A stretch of DNA of 64,000 bases from Chamaea fasciata. Taxonomy: Eukaryota > Chordata > Aves > Passeriformes > Sylviidae. Location: assembly GCA_029207755.1 (NCBI GenBank), contig JARCOQ010000236.1:61639-125638 (forward strand), given 5' to 3'. Of this stretch, positions 1 to 10,700 are shown in pieces. The position numbers were made by a program, and so were the translations under genes. How positions within the stretch are numbered: position 1 is the stretch's first letter; each line of letters starts with the position of its first letter. Below the pieces are notes generated by a model. The model ran no database searches. It had not been told where the DNA came from and was given only the letters and a program-made list of their open reading frames with translations.

Positions 1-1381
1 TTGAGAAAACCTGGATTAAAGCTCAGGAAAGGAGAGAATTCCAGGGAATTCCCCACGGCTCCGGTCCCACCACCAAAACCGCTGGAAAAGGAAAATTTCC
101 TTGGGAAATCCTTGGAAAAGGGAAGGGTTGTTTTTTTTATTCTTCTTATTATTGTTATCCTTGGGAAATCTGGGATGTGAGAGGCAGAGCCCGACCCTTC
201 CGAGGGAAAAACCGGGAAAATAGGAAATAAAAACTGGGAGTATAAAACCTGGCAGTGGCTGGAACGCCGGGAAAGACCGGGAAAAACTGGGGGAAAAAAA
301 ACAGGAAAAATTGAGAAAAAAAAACAGGAAAAAACAAAAAAAAACTGGGAAAAAAGGGAAAAATTGAGAAAAAAAAAAACGCAAAACGAACAAACAAAAA
401 AAACAGGAAAAAAGGGAAAAATTGGGAAAAAATGGGAAAAAACAGGGAACGAGGGAGGAGCCAGGGAGGCACCAGGACACGGGGATGTCCCTGGATCCCG
501 AGGATTTTTGGGATGGGAAGGAGAATCCTGGGAATTCCCGGAGTCTCGGAGGTTCCCCAGGGCGGGAAATGCTCATGGAAAACGAGGAGAATTCCCAAAA
601 AAATAGAATTTTTCTCTTGGCCTGGGACTGGCCCCGGCCTCGCTGCTCCCAAAGCTCCGGGAGGAGATTCCCCAAATTCCCGCCGGGAATTCCAAATCCT
701 GGGAGCCCCAAGTCTTCAACAGGGGAAGGGTTCAGGCGAAGCCCACCTGGAAATCCGAGAAATCTTTGGAATTTCTGCCGGCATTCCACGGGAAATTCCC
801 GAAAATCCCGCGGGATTGGGATGCCCGGGTTTCCCAGGGGAGCTGCTTCATAAATCCCCCCCGAAATCCCTGAGAAAACAATCCCCAAATCCATGGAAAA
901 CGAACCCAAAAATCCCTGGAAAAAACAACCCCAAATCCCTGGAAAATGAGCCCCAAAATCCTTGGAAAAACAATCTAAAAATCCCTGGAAAAACAACCCC
1001 AAATCCTTGGAAAATGAGCCCCAAAATCCTTGGAAAAACAACCCAAAAATCCCTGGGAAAACAATTCAAAAATCCCTGGAAAATAAACCCCAAAATCCCT
1101 GGAAAAAACAACCCCGAATTCCTGGATAAACAACCCCAAAATTCCTGGAAAACCCTGACATTTTAGGAATTGTGCCAGGATTTGGGAATTCTCTCCCTCC
1201 TTCTTTTCCCCTCGATTTTTTTTTTGGGGGGGGGAAAAAAATTCAAAAACCTTGGAGGAGCAAAAGCCTCCCAAAAGAAAGGGAGAATTCCTTGAAATCC
1301 CTGGAAATTCCATGGAAAAAAAACAGGAATGAGGGAAAAAGGGGATCCCGACCTGAGGAGAGCGCGGAGCTCCGGAGGGGC
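1..1381 (-). other. SARNP: SARNP 3' UTR and downstream flank
   Basis: No coding gene is seen here. The stretch follows the SARNP stop codon on the minus strand. It is dominated by degenerate repeats of the type AATCCCTGGAAAA (densest about 855-1160) and by A-rich runs near 280-440. ORFs in either direction are repeat translations rich in Phe/Gly or Lys/Asn and resemble no family. How much is transcribed UTR depends on which polyadenylation site is used. Confidence 0.5.
136..141 (-). terminator. SARNP: Candidate SARNP polyadenylation signal
   Basis: TTTATT on the plus strand reads AATAAA on the minus strand. It is the only canonical hexamer I found on this strand downstream of the SARNP stop at 1382. 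It would give a 3' UTR of about 1.25 kb. Use of the site is inferred. Confidence 0.35.
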
Positions 1382-4300
1382 TCAGACGATCCCGAACCTT
1401 TCCGCCCGTTTCCGCTTCTTTGCCTGGATTTGGGAGGGGGAAAAAAGAGGGAAAATCCCGGGAATTTGTGGGGGAAAATTGTGGAATTCACGTGGGAAAA
1501 TCGTGGAATTCGTGAGGGAAAATTGTGGAATTTGCGGGGGACAATCCTGGGAATCTGTGAGGGAAAATCCCGGGAATTCTGGCCCCAAATCCTGGGAAGT
1601 TTTGGCCCCAAATCCTGGGAAGTTTTGGCCCCAAATCCTGGGAAGTTTTGGCCCCAAATCCCGGGATTTTGGCCTCACCTCGGAATCCTCGGCGGCTCCG
1701 GCCCCGGTGACGATCCCGAACCTTTCCTTCCTCTTCTTCAGCTTCTCGTCCTCCTCACTCTGGGAATGGGATTGGGAATGTTGGGAATGGATCCCTGGGA
1801 TCCCTCCGGATCCCATTCCAGGGCAGGGAAACATTCCCGTTATCCCTGGGTGACCCAATTCCCAAAAAAAACTCCAATTCCCAATTCCTGAAAAACCAAA
1901 AGTCCCAAGAAATCTCAATTCCCAAACCCCAAAATTCCCAAAAAACCCCAAAATTCCCACAAACCCCAAACCCAGGGAAGTGCAGGGCTGGAAAACTTTG
2001 GAATTTTGGGATAATCCAGAGGTGGAGAAGGTGCCCTGACATTCCCGGAATTCCCGAATTTCCCAATTCTCACCTTTTTGGAGAGGGAGGAGACGTTGAG
2101 GCCGAACCTTTGGGCCCTTTCCTTGAGCTTCTCCAGGTTTATCTGGGAAAAGGAAATTTGGGATTTTGGGGGGATTTTTGGGATTGGGGAGAGGCCTCGA
2201 ATTCCAAAGGGGGAAAAAATTCCAGGAGAAAAACCTGGAAAATTCCCCGCGATGCTGAGATCCCAAAAAAAACCAACCCCAGGGAAGTTGGGAATTCCAA
2301 GCCAAAATCCAGCTGGGATCCCAAAAATTCCAACTGAATTCCCAAAATTCCTGCTCCTCATCCCAAAATTCCAAGGTCTGAGCCCAAAATTCCACCCCAA
2401 TTCCCCAAATTCCACCCAAAATTCCCTCAGAATTCCCCAAATTCCCAGGGTTTTTTTTTTCCTCACCGTGGGTTTGGAGTCTGCCGAGAGCCCTGGGGGA
2501 AAGGAGGAAAAAATTCCTGTCAGGAATCGACCAAAATTCCCAAATTTCAGCCCAAAAATGGGAATTTCCAAAATTCCAGCCCCAATTCCCCAAAATTCCA
2601 GCCCAAATTCCCAAAATTCCAGCCCCAATATGGTCCAAATTCCCAAAATTCCGGCTCCAATTCCCAGAATTCCCAGTCCCAGTTTCCCCTCCTCACCTTT
2701 TGTGGGAACTGTGGCCAAACCGAACCTGTGGGAACAAAAAAACCTGGAATCAGAGCTGGAATGTTGGGAATTAGAGCTGGAATTTGGGGAATTTCCCAGG
2801 CCCTGGAGGCTCCTCCTTCTCCGGATTTTCCCTGGATTTGGATTGGCTGGCAAATGTTTGGAATTCCTGCAGAGATTCCCAGTTTTCCTCCCAAAATCCA
2901 GGCAATTCCCAGATTTTTTTGGTTTGTTCCCCCCTCCCCAAAAAAATTCCTCAAAATTCCCAAAAAAACCCCAGAGAATTCCATCCCAGCCCCTCCTAGG
3001 CAGGAATTCCCCAAATTCCCAGATATTCCCCCAGAATTCCCCAATTTTCCCCCCAGAATTCCCGGATTTCCCCCCAGAATTCCCGGATTTCCCTCCCTGA
3101 CCGTGCTGCCCTGGCGGCCTTTTTGCTCTCCAGGCTGACGGGGACGTTGAACCTCTCGGCCCTTTTCTGCATCCTCTGGGGAAAAAAAAAAAAAATGGGA
3201 AAAATCGGGATTTTCAGGGAAAAATTTGGGAATTTTCCGGGGGAAATTGGGGGGGTTTTAGGGAAAATTTGGGGTTTTCCAGCGAAAGATTGGGATTTTT
3301 CAGAGGAAAGATGGGATTTTCCAGAGAAATTTGGGATTTTCCAGGGGAAAATAGGGGTTTTCCAAGGGAAAACAGAGATTTTTTTCCAGGGAAATTTGGG
3401 GTTTTTCCAGGTGGGAACGAGGTTTTTCCAAGAGGAAAAATGGGAATTTTCCAGAGGAAATGGGGAAAAAAAAAAAAGGGGGAATTTCTCCCAGAAATCC
3501 CACAAATTTCCCCTTTTGCCCAGAATTTCTCCATCCCAGATCACTCCAGTCTGGTCCGGGATAATTCCAGGCATGAGGAATCCTTCGGGAATTCCGCTCC
3601 AGGCAGGAATTCTTTTCCAAAATCCCCAAAATCTCCCCAGAATTCCCATTTTCTGGCATTCCCTTATCCCAAAATGCTCCAGGCCTGGCCTGAAACAATT
3701 CCTCCCCCCCCCCAAAAAAAATTCCTGGAAAATCCCCAAAAAACCCCCATCTGGAAGCCGCAGGAAAATCTGGGATCAGGGAATTCTTTCACCTCCATCT
3801 GGGAGATTTCTGAGGAGATTTTCACCACTTTCTTCTCCTGGATCCTGGAAAGAAAATTTGGGAAAAGGTCAGGGACGTTCCAGGTGGGATTTGGGATCTG
3901 CTCCCGTTCTCAATCCAGGGAATCTCGATCCTAGAAACCTGAAATCCATGGAAATCCCAAATTCAGGGAATTCCAACCCCAGGAATCCCAAATCCAGGGA
4001 ATCCCAAATCCCCAAAATCCCAAATCCGGGGAATTCCAGCCCCAGGGATCCCAAATCCAGGGAATTCCCATCCCAGGCTCCGTTCCCAGCCCATCATTCC
4101 CGAGGATTTTTGGGAATTCTCACACGTCGGGCGACTTCACTGGAGCCTCTTCCTGAACCTTCCCGGGCGGCTCCGGAGCCTTGGGCTCCTCCTCCTGAAA
4201 ACACAGGGAAAGCTCATGGAATTCCATAGAAAATCCATGGAAAATTCAGGGGAAATCCATCAAGTCCAGGGAAAATCCATTAAATTTCACGGGAAATCCA

Positions 4301-6379
4301 TGGAAAATTCAGGGAAAAACCATCGAATCTGTGGGAAAATCCATGGGAAATCCATCAAATCCATGGGGAATCCAGAGAAAATCCATGGAAAATTCAGGGG
4401 AAATCCATCGAATCCATGGAGAATCCATGGAAAAAACATCAGATCCATGAAAATCCCTGGAAAAAAACCTCAAATCTATGGAAAAGCCGTGAAAAAGCCA
4501 TTAAAAAAATCCACGGAAAATCCATCTAATTCATGGGAATATCCATGGAAAATCCCCCAGCCCAAATTCTCAGGACCTGGAGCAGCCCAAGCACCAAATC
4601 CAGCGGATTTAAACCCGAAAAAAAAAAAAAAAAAAAGATGGGAAAAGAATTAAAATCCCCCAGGGGGTCGGAATGTTGCCTCATTCCCACAAAAACCCCT
4701 CGGAAAATCGGGATTATCCCCAAAAATTCCCACCTCGATCTCCTCCCCCAGCACGTCCTCCTCGTTGGGCTCCTCCTCAGCTGGAAAAGGAACAAAGGGA
4801 AAGGTCAGAGCAGGGAAATTCCTGAGGGATTCCTGGAAAATCGGGATCCGGGAGGAATCCCAGGGGGGAATTCCAGAAGATTTTAGGGGAATTTGGGAGA
4901 AATTCCAGGTGAGAATTCCGAGGGATTTTACGGGATTTTGGGGAGGAATCCCAGCTGGGAATTCCACGTTTTTTCAGGGAATTTGGGAGGAATTCCAGCT
5001 GGGAATTCCAGGGGATTTTGGGGAGGAATTCCAGGGGGGAATTCCATGTTTTTCAGGGAATTTGGGGCTCTCACCGTGCTCCTCCAGGTAGGCCTGGAGC
5101 CGATGGATCAGGTCCTGTTTGTTGCCTTTGGTTTCCAGCCCCCGGGCCAGGCACTCCTGCTTCAGCTCGGCCAGCTGGGAAACACAAAAAATCCCGGAAT
5201 TCCGCGTAAAAATTGGGGATAAAAATAATCCGGGAATTCAACAGCTCAGGAATTTGGGAAAAAAAACATCCTGGGAATTCATCCCGGGAATTAGGGAAAA
5301 CGGCCCGGGGAATTCGGAGATAAAAAAATCACAAAAATTCCGGAATTATCCGTCCTGGGAACTGAAGAATTCCAGAACCAACCAGCCCGGGAATTGGGGG
5401 AATCTCCAGGAACATCCCTCAGGAAAGAGAACCACGAGGGAAAAGCACTCGGGGAAAACCTCCCGCGGGAATAAACCCCGGGAACATCCCGGGACCCTCG
5501 GGGGAATCACCGCGACCCTTCCAAGGGATCCCGCCGGGGGCAGCAGGAGCCCGGGAGCCGCCGGGGCCGGGCCCCGCTGCCCCCCGGTGTCCCCCGGTGT
5601 CCCCGGTTCCCCCCGGTGTCCCCGGTTCCCTCCCGGTGCCCCGGGCCCGGTTCTGCCCGCGCTGCCCTCAGAGCCCCCCAGAGCCCCCCAGAGCTCCTCA
5701 AACCCCCCAGAGCTCCTCAGAGCCCCCCAGAGCTCCTCAGAGCCCCTCAGAGCCCCTCAAAGCCCCCCAGAGCTCCTCAGAGCCCCCCCGAGCTCCTCAG
5801 AGCCCCCCAGAGCTCCCCAGAGCCCCTCAAACCCCTCAGAGCTCCTCAGAGCCCCCCAGAGCTCCTCAGAGCCCCTCAAAGCCCCTCAGAGTCCCCCAGA
5901 GCTCCTCAGAGCCCCCCAAAGCTCCTCAGAGCTCCTCAAAGCCCCTCAAAGCTCCTCAGAGCCCCGCAGAGCCCCCAGAGCTCCGCAGACACCCCTAGGA
6001 GCCCCCTGAGTCCCTCAGAGCTCCCTCAGAACCCTCCGGAGACCCTCAGAGCTCGCTCAGAGCCCCCTCAGAGCTTCCCGACTCTCTCAGAGCTCCCTTA
6101 GTGCCTTTCCGAGCCCCCTCAGAGCTCCCTCAATCCCTCAGAGCCCCCTCAGAGCTCCCTCAACCCCTCAAAGCCCCCTCAGAGCCGCCGGCCCCGTTTC
6201 CCGCCGTTCCCCGTGCGCTCCCTCAGTCCCAGCCGCTCTGTCCCCGCTCCCCCCGGGGGCTCTGCCGGTAGCCGGGCTCTGTCCGCGCTGTCCCCGCGGT
6301 TCCCCCGCGCTTCTCCCGGCCCCGTTCCCGCCGCCGGCGGCACCTTCAGCTTGTGCAGCTCTACCGGCTCCGCCGCCAT
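1382..6379 (-). CDS. SARNP: SARNP, SAP domain-containing ribonucleoprotein (CIP29/Tho1 family)
   Basis: Nuclear RNA/DNA-binding protein of the TREX mRNA-export machinery; the family works with DDX39B/UAP56 and ALYREF. Eleven coding exons were rebuilt: 6344-6379, 5075-5174, 4734-4780, 4124-4194, 3793-3844, 3102-3175, 2697-2725, 2467-2492, 2074-2142, 1679-1759 and 1382-1423. All join in phase to 627 nt, or 208 aa; the human protein is 210. The start MAAEPVELHKLK is followed by the SAP motif (about residues 8-42, LAELKQECLARG then LIHRLQAYLEEH). An acidic segment comes next (EEEPNEEDVLGEE). The C-terminal half carries the repeated RAERFNVP, RAQRFGLN, RKERFGIV and RAERFGIV boxes that bind the helicase. 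Every donor is GT, mostly GTGAG; exon 6 uses GTCAGG. Introns are 175-1,170 bp, so the gene is roughly ten times more compact than in human. Identity is secure; exon edges come from splice motifs and family alignment by eye. Confidence 0.96.
1577..1665. repeat. 24-bp tandem repeat in last SARNP intron
   Basis: Nearly identical units beginning CCAAATCCTGGGAAGTTTTG are repeated about four times between the last two SARNP coding exons. Confidence 0.8.
4215..4560. repeat. Degenerate AATCCATGGAAAA repeat in SARNP intron 3
   Basis: The motifs AATCCATGGAAAA and GGGGAAATCCATC recur with irregular spacing across the intron between SARNP coding exons 3 and 4. No coding signal is seen. Confidence 0.75.
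5650..6190. repeat. CAGAGCTCCTCAGAGCCCC minisatellite in SARNP intron 1
   Basis: An imperfect 12/24-bp tandem array of CAGAGCTCCTCAGAGCCCC-type units fills the 5' half of SARNP intron 1, from just inside exon 1. The long proline/serine ORFs through it are repeat translations. Confidence 0.85.
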
Positions 6380-6640
6380 CTTGTCACCCCCGCCGCCGGC
6401 CCCGCCCCTCACGCCGGGCCGACCAATCAGCGCCGCGCGTCCGCCGCCGTCCCGCCCAAATCCGCCGCTCGCCATTGGTCAGCGCTGACGGTAGCGCCCG
6501 CCAGTGATTGGCCTGTGGGGCCCATGGGGAGGTGGAGCGATGTTGATTAACGTGTAGATGAACCAATGGGAGCAGGGAAGAGATAAGGGCGCCCAATGGG
6601 AAGAGAGGGCGGGAAAGGCGGGTGAGGGCGGGAGCGGAGC
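6380..6640 (-). promoter_or_regulatory. SARNP: SARNP CpG-island promoter with CCAAT-box cluster
   Basis: CpG-rich, TATA-less sequence directly upstream of the SARNP ATG. CCAAT/ATTGG pentamers lie at 6423-6427, 6474-6478, 6507-6511, 6563-6567 and 6593-6597, five in 175 bp, in both orientations. The pattern suits an NF-Y-driven housekeeping promoter. In human a head-to-head partner, ORMDL2, starts nearby; no such gene is visible here. Confidence 0.7.
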
Positions 6641-6649
6641 GGGGTCATT

Positions 6650-7215
6650 GAGGGACTCGCTTGTAATTAATTCTTGTTAATTGTCGCGGTTCATTAAGTT
6701 ATTACTAATATCGTGTGGAGTTAGATACTTATAACTTACTAGCTCGGGTTATTACGTGCTTATGGCGTCATTCTTCTCCTTGTGACGTTAATGTTTGTCC
6801 AAATGTATTATTTCTTATGACTTCAGCTCTTTCTCGTGTAATTATTAGGTAGAAATGACCTCATTGTGGTTATTTAAATGCACTATCGCGCGTTAAGTAT
6901 TTTGTACCAATTCTCTATTATAAATTTGCTCATTAATTGTTCTCCTTCAGCCAGGGGTGCGAAGCGCAAGTTTGGGGTCGTTTTCCAGAACATTCCGGAG
7001 TTTCCCACTCCCTTCCCCTGCCCAGCGCTGCTCCCGAGGGCTGCGCGTTTATTCTGTTCTTATCTTAGAGCTTCACTGATTTATATTATTATTTAGTTGT
7101 ATTGAATATCTTACTATTATTTATTAAGAACGCTTCAGCTCTCCAGAACAGCTCGTTTCCCCATGCGCCAACCCCCTCCCCCTTACTAATCATTAAAGTA
7201 TTTTAAATACTTTAA
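6650..7215. other. AT-rich intergenic spacer
   Basis: About 560 bp of non-repetitive, AT-rich sequence between two CpG islands, rich in TAATTA/ATTAAT. No ORF of recognisable family, no tRNA-like structure and no tandem repeat is seen. The sharp base-composition change from its flanks is unusual in this window. Confidence 0.6.
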
Positions 7216-7429
7216 ATAATGAGAATAATTAAAACAATCCCCCCACTTGGGTGGGGGGGGGGGAGCGCAGCCATGATGGGTGTGGAGGCCGCCATGAGGG
7301 GAGTGGCCGCTTCACCGTCGCTCCAAACCGCATCTCCCGGATTAACGGGACACGCCCTCACCCTCACGGATCAGCCCCGGCCGCTGCGGACCCGCCACAA
7401 GCCCGGTAACGGCGCCTTTAGCGCCCCGA

Positions 7430-7600
7430 CCGCGGCATTACCCACACCCAAGATGGCGCCGCGCTCTGAGGCCTCACTGGAACATTCAATATGGCGGCAC
7501 CCACTGCGGCGTCAGTGACGTCATTCTCTTTCCGGCGTACAGCGGAAGTGGCGGGGCATCGCGGCCCGGGGCTGGGGAGGTCTTGGGGGACACCGAAAAA
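7430..7600. promoter_or_regulatory. Promoter-like island with no assigned gene
   Basis: The segment holds a dense set of core housekeeping elements. AAGATGGCG (YY1-like) is at 7450-7458 and a second ATGGCGGC is at about 7491. A perfect CRE, TGACGTCA, is at 7516-7523, and GCGGAAGTG (ETS) is at 7542-7550. It lies about 1.1 kb upstream of SARNP and just past the DNAJC14 3' end. It could be a second SARNP promoter, a promoter left from a lost neighbour, or a non-coding RNA promoter. Confidence 0.5.
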
Positions 7601-7720
7601 AGGCCGTAGTGACCCCCCCAAAACCACCCCTATTTCCTTTTTTTTAATATAAAAAACCACCACTCCATTTCTTTACAAAAAAAAACCAAAAAAAAAAAGA
7701 AAAAGAAAAAAAAATAGATT

Positions 7721-7726
7721 TTTATT
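7721..7726 (-). terminator. DNAJC14: DNAJC14 polyadenylation signal
   Basis: AATAAA on the minus strand, 74 bp beyond the DNAJC14 stop, is followed in the direction of transcription by a long T-rich tract suitable as a downstream element. Confidence 0.7.
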
Positions 7727-7742
7727 CCAAGCCCTTTTTTTT

Positions 7743-7792
7743 TTGGGGGGTGGGGTGGGGTGGGGTGGGGTGGGGTGGGGTGGGTGGGGGGG
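7743..7792. repeat. (GGGGT)n simple repeat in DNAJC14 3' UTR
   Basis: About eight consecutive GGGGT pentamers on the plus strand between the DNAJC14 stop and its poly(A) signal. The G-rich strand, which is the template strand for DNAJC14, could form a G-quadruplex; the mRNA would carry the C-rich complement. Confidence 0.9.
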
Positions 7793-7799
7793 TTTCTCC

Positions 7800-10700
7800 T
7801 CATCGGGGCAGCGGCCGCCGCCCTTTCTTCCTCCTCTTGTGCTTGCTGTCCCCCCTGGGGGGGCCCCCCTGGGCCGGGGGGGGTTCCTGGGGGGGTCCCG
7901 CGGCCCCGGGGGGGGGGCGGAAACGCCGCCCCGGTTTCCCCCGATCCCGGATTTCCCTGGAAAACTCGCGCCAGGAAATCCTGGAGGTCGGCGGGGGAAG
8001 GGGGGCTGCCCTTGGGGGGGGCGCTGGGGGGAGAAAAAAAAAGGGGGGGGGTGTTGGGACACAGGTGGGCACACCTGGATGTGCCTGGGCACACCTGGGC
8101 ACACCCTGGATGTACCTGGGCACCCCCTGGACACACCTGGACGTACCTGGGCACACCTGGACACACCCAGGAAACCCCCTGGACATTCCTAGCCACCCCT
8201 GGATGTACCTGGGCACACCTGGGCACTCCGTGGGCACACCTGGATGTACCTGGACACCCCTGGGCATCCCCTGGACACACCTGGACACGCCCTGGATGTA
8301 CCTGGACACCCCTGGGGACACCTGGGCATCCCCTGGACACACCTGGGCACCCCTGGGGACCCCTGGACACTGCCCTGGTCACTCCCGGCCACCCCGTCCC
8401 CAGCACTGACCGCTGGCGTCCGGCGGGCGTGGCTGTCCTGGCGCCGAAGGACAGGTGGTAGGGGACACGGTGACTGTCCGGGGAGATGGCCACACGCTGG
8501 CAGCCCGCCCACTCTGGGGACAACAGGGGACACACACACAGGGGACAGCCCGTCACCGTCACACCAGGGACACAGGGATGGTGACACCACGGGGACACTG
8601 GGGTGGTGACTCACAGGGACGGGTGACACCAGAGACCCTCAGGGATGGTCATGGTGACACCAGAGAGACGCCCCTGGTCCTGGTGTCCCCTCGGTCACAG
8701 TGACACCAGAGGGACCCCCCGGAGATCTGTCACCCCCTGGTTATGTCAGCGCCCCGTGTCCCCTCCCGGCTGTCCCCTCACCGGTGACATCGTAGACGTG
8801 GCCGTCCATGCGGGCCAGGTAGGTGACCTTGAGGCCGAGCAGGCTGGACTCCGCCCACAGGTCACCTTCGTCCGCCGAGTGCCACCCGCCGCAGGCAGCG
8901 CAGAACCGGGCGGCCCGGGGGTCCCTGTCCAGCTGGAACCGCCTGCGGGGACATTGGGGACATTGGGGACACTGTGACATCACAGCACCGGGGGTCCCTG
9001 TCCAGCTGGAACCGCCTGCGGGGACATTGGGGACATTGGGGACACTGTGACATCACAGCACCGGGGGGTCCCTGTCCAGCTGGAACCGCCTGCGGGGACA
9101 TTGGGGACATTGGGGACACTGTGACATCACAGCACCGGGGGGTCCCTGTCCAGCTGGAACCGCCTGCGGGGACATTGGGGACATTGGGGACACTGTGACA
9201 TCACAGCACCGGGGGTCCCTGTCCAGCTGGAACCGCCTGTGGGGACATTGGGGACATTGGGGACACTGTGACATCACAGCACCGGGGGTCCCTGTCCAGC
9301 TGGAACCGCCTGCGGGGACATTGGGGACATTGGGGACATTGGGGACACTGTGACATCACAGCACCGGGGGTCCCTGTCCAGCTGGAACTGCCTGCGGGGA
9401 CATTGGGGACATTGGGGACACTGTGACATCACAGCACCGGGGGTCCCTGTCCAGCTGGAACCGCCTGCGGGGACATTGGGGACATTGGGGACATTGGGGA
9501 CACTGTGACATCACAGCACCGGGGGTCCCTGTCCAGCTGGAACCGCCTGCGGGGACATTGGGGACATTGGGGACACTGTGACATCACAGCACCGGGGGGT
9601 CCCTGTCCAGCTGGAACCGCCTGCGGGGACATTGGGGACATTGGGGACACTGTGACATCACAGCACCGGGGGTCCCTGTCCAGCTGGAACCGCCTGCAGG
9701 GACATTGGGGACACTGTGACATCACAGCACCGGGGGTCCCTGTCCAGCTGGAACTGCCTGCGGGGACATTGGGGACATTGGGGACATTGGGGACAGCCTC
9801 AGGGACACTGTGACACCCCCAGGGACATGATGCCAGCCCAAGTCATGACGTCCCTTCAGTGCTGCCCCTGCTGTCCCCAGGTGTCCCCAGGTGTCCCCAG
9901 GTGTCCCCACCTGTGCCGTCCCCCGCAGCGGGTGCAGCCCATGGCGTCCATGGCGTCCCTGAGCTCCTCCTGCAGCCGGCCCAGGAACGCGCCCAGCGCC
10001 CGCGCCAGCTCCCCCTGCGCCAGCTGCTTCCTGGGGCACAAAAATCCACAATTAGAACCCAAAAAGTGGGAATTAGAATCCAAAATTTGGGATTGGCACC
10101 CTAAAAAACGGGAATCAGAGCCCTAAAAATGGGAATTAGGGCCCCAAAAATGAGAATTAAGGCCCCCAAAAAGTGCCCAGCGCCCGCGCCGGCTCCCCCT
10201 GCGCCAGCTGCTTCCTGGGGCACAAAAATACAGAATTACAAGGCAAAAAATGGGAATTAGAACACAAAACACGGGATTCTCATCCCAAAACCGGGATTCA
10301 CACCACAAAAACCAGAACTCCCACCCCAAAATATGGGATTTACCCACTAAAACCCAGGGTTTCCACCCCAAAAAAATGGAATTTACCCTCTAAAAACCAG
10401 GGCTTCCACCCCAAAACCCGGGATTTTGCCCCAAAATCCAGGATCTCCCCCCCAAAACTCACGTCTGGTAGTGGCGGCGCCTCTCGGGGCTGCTCACCCG
10501 CTCCCATCCCGCCCGCAGCACCTTGAACGCCGCCTCCGCCCGGGGGTCCCGGCTCTTATCGGGGTGCACCTGCCGAGGCACGACCCTCAGCGCGTCCCCA
10601 CCATGTCCCCAAGCCCTCGGGGCGCTGTCCCCGACACCCACCAGCACGGCCAGCCTGCGGTAAGCCCGGCGCAGCTCGGCGTCGCTGGCCGCGGGCTCCA

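Noticed and set aside
8189..8629. Additional DNAJC14 coding sequence rich in Cys-Pro-Gly
   Set aside because: Translation of the CACCTGGGCA intron repeat; the exon donor at 8411 (CAGCG/GTCAGT) precedes it in the transcript.
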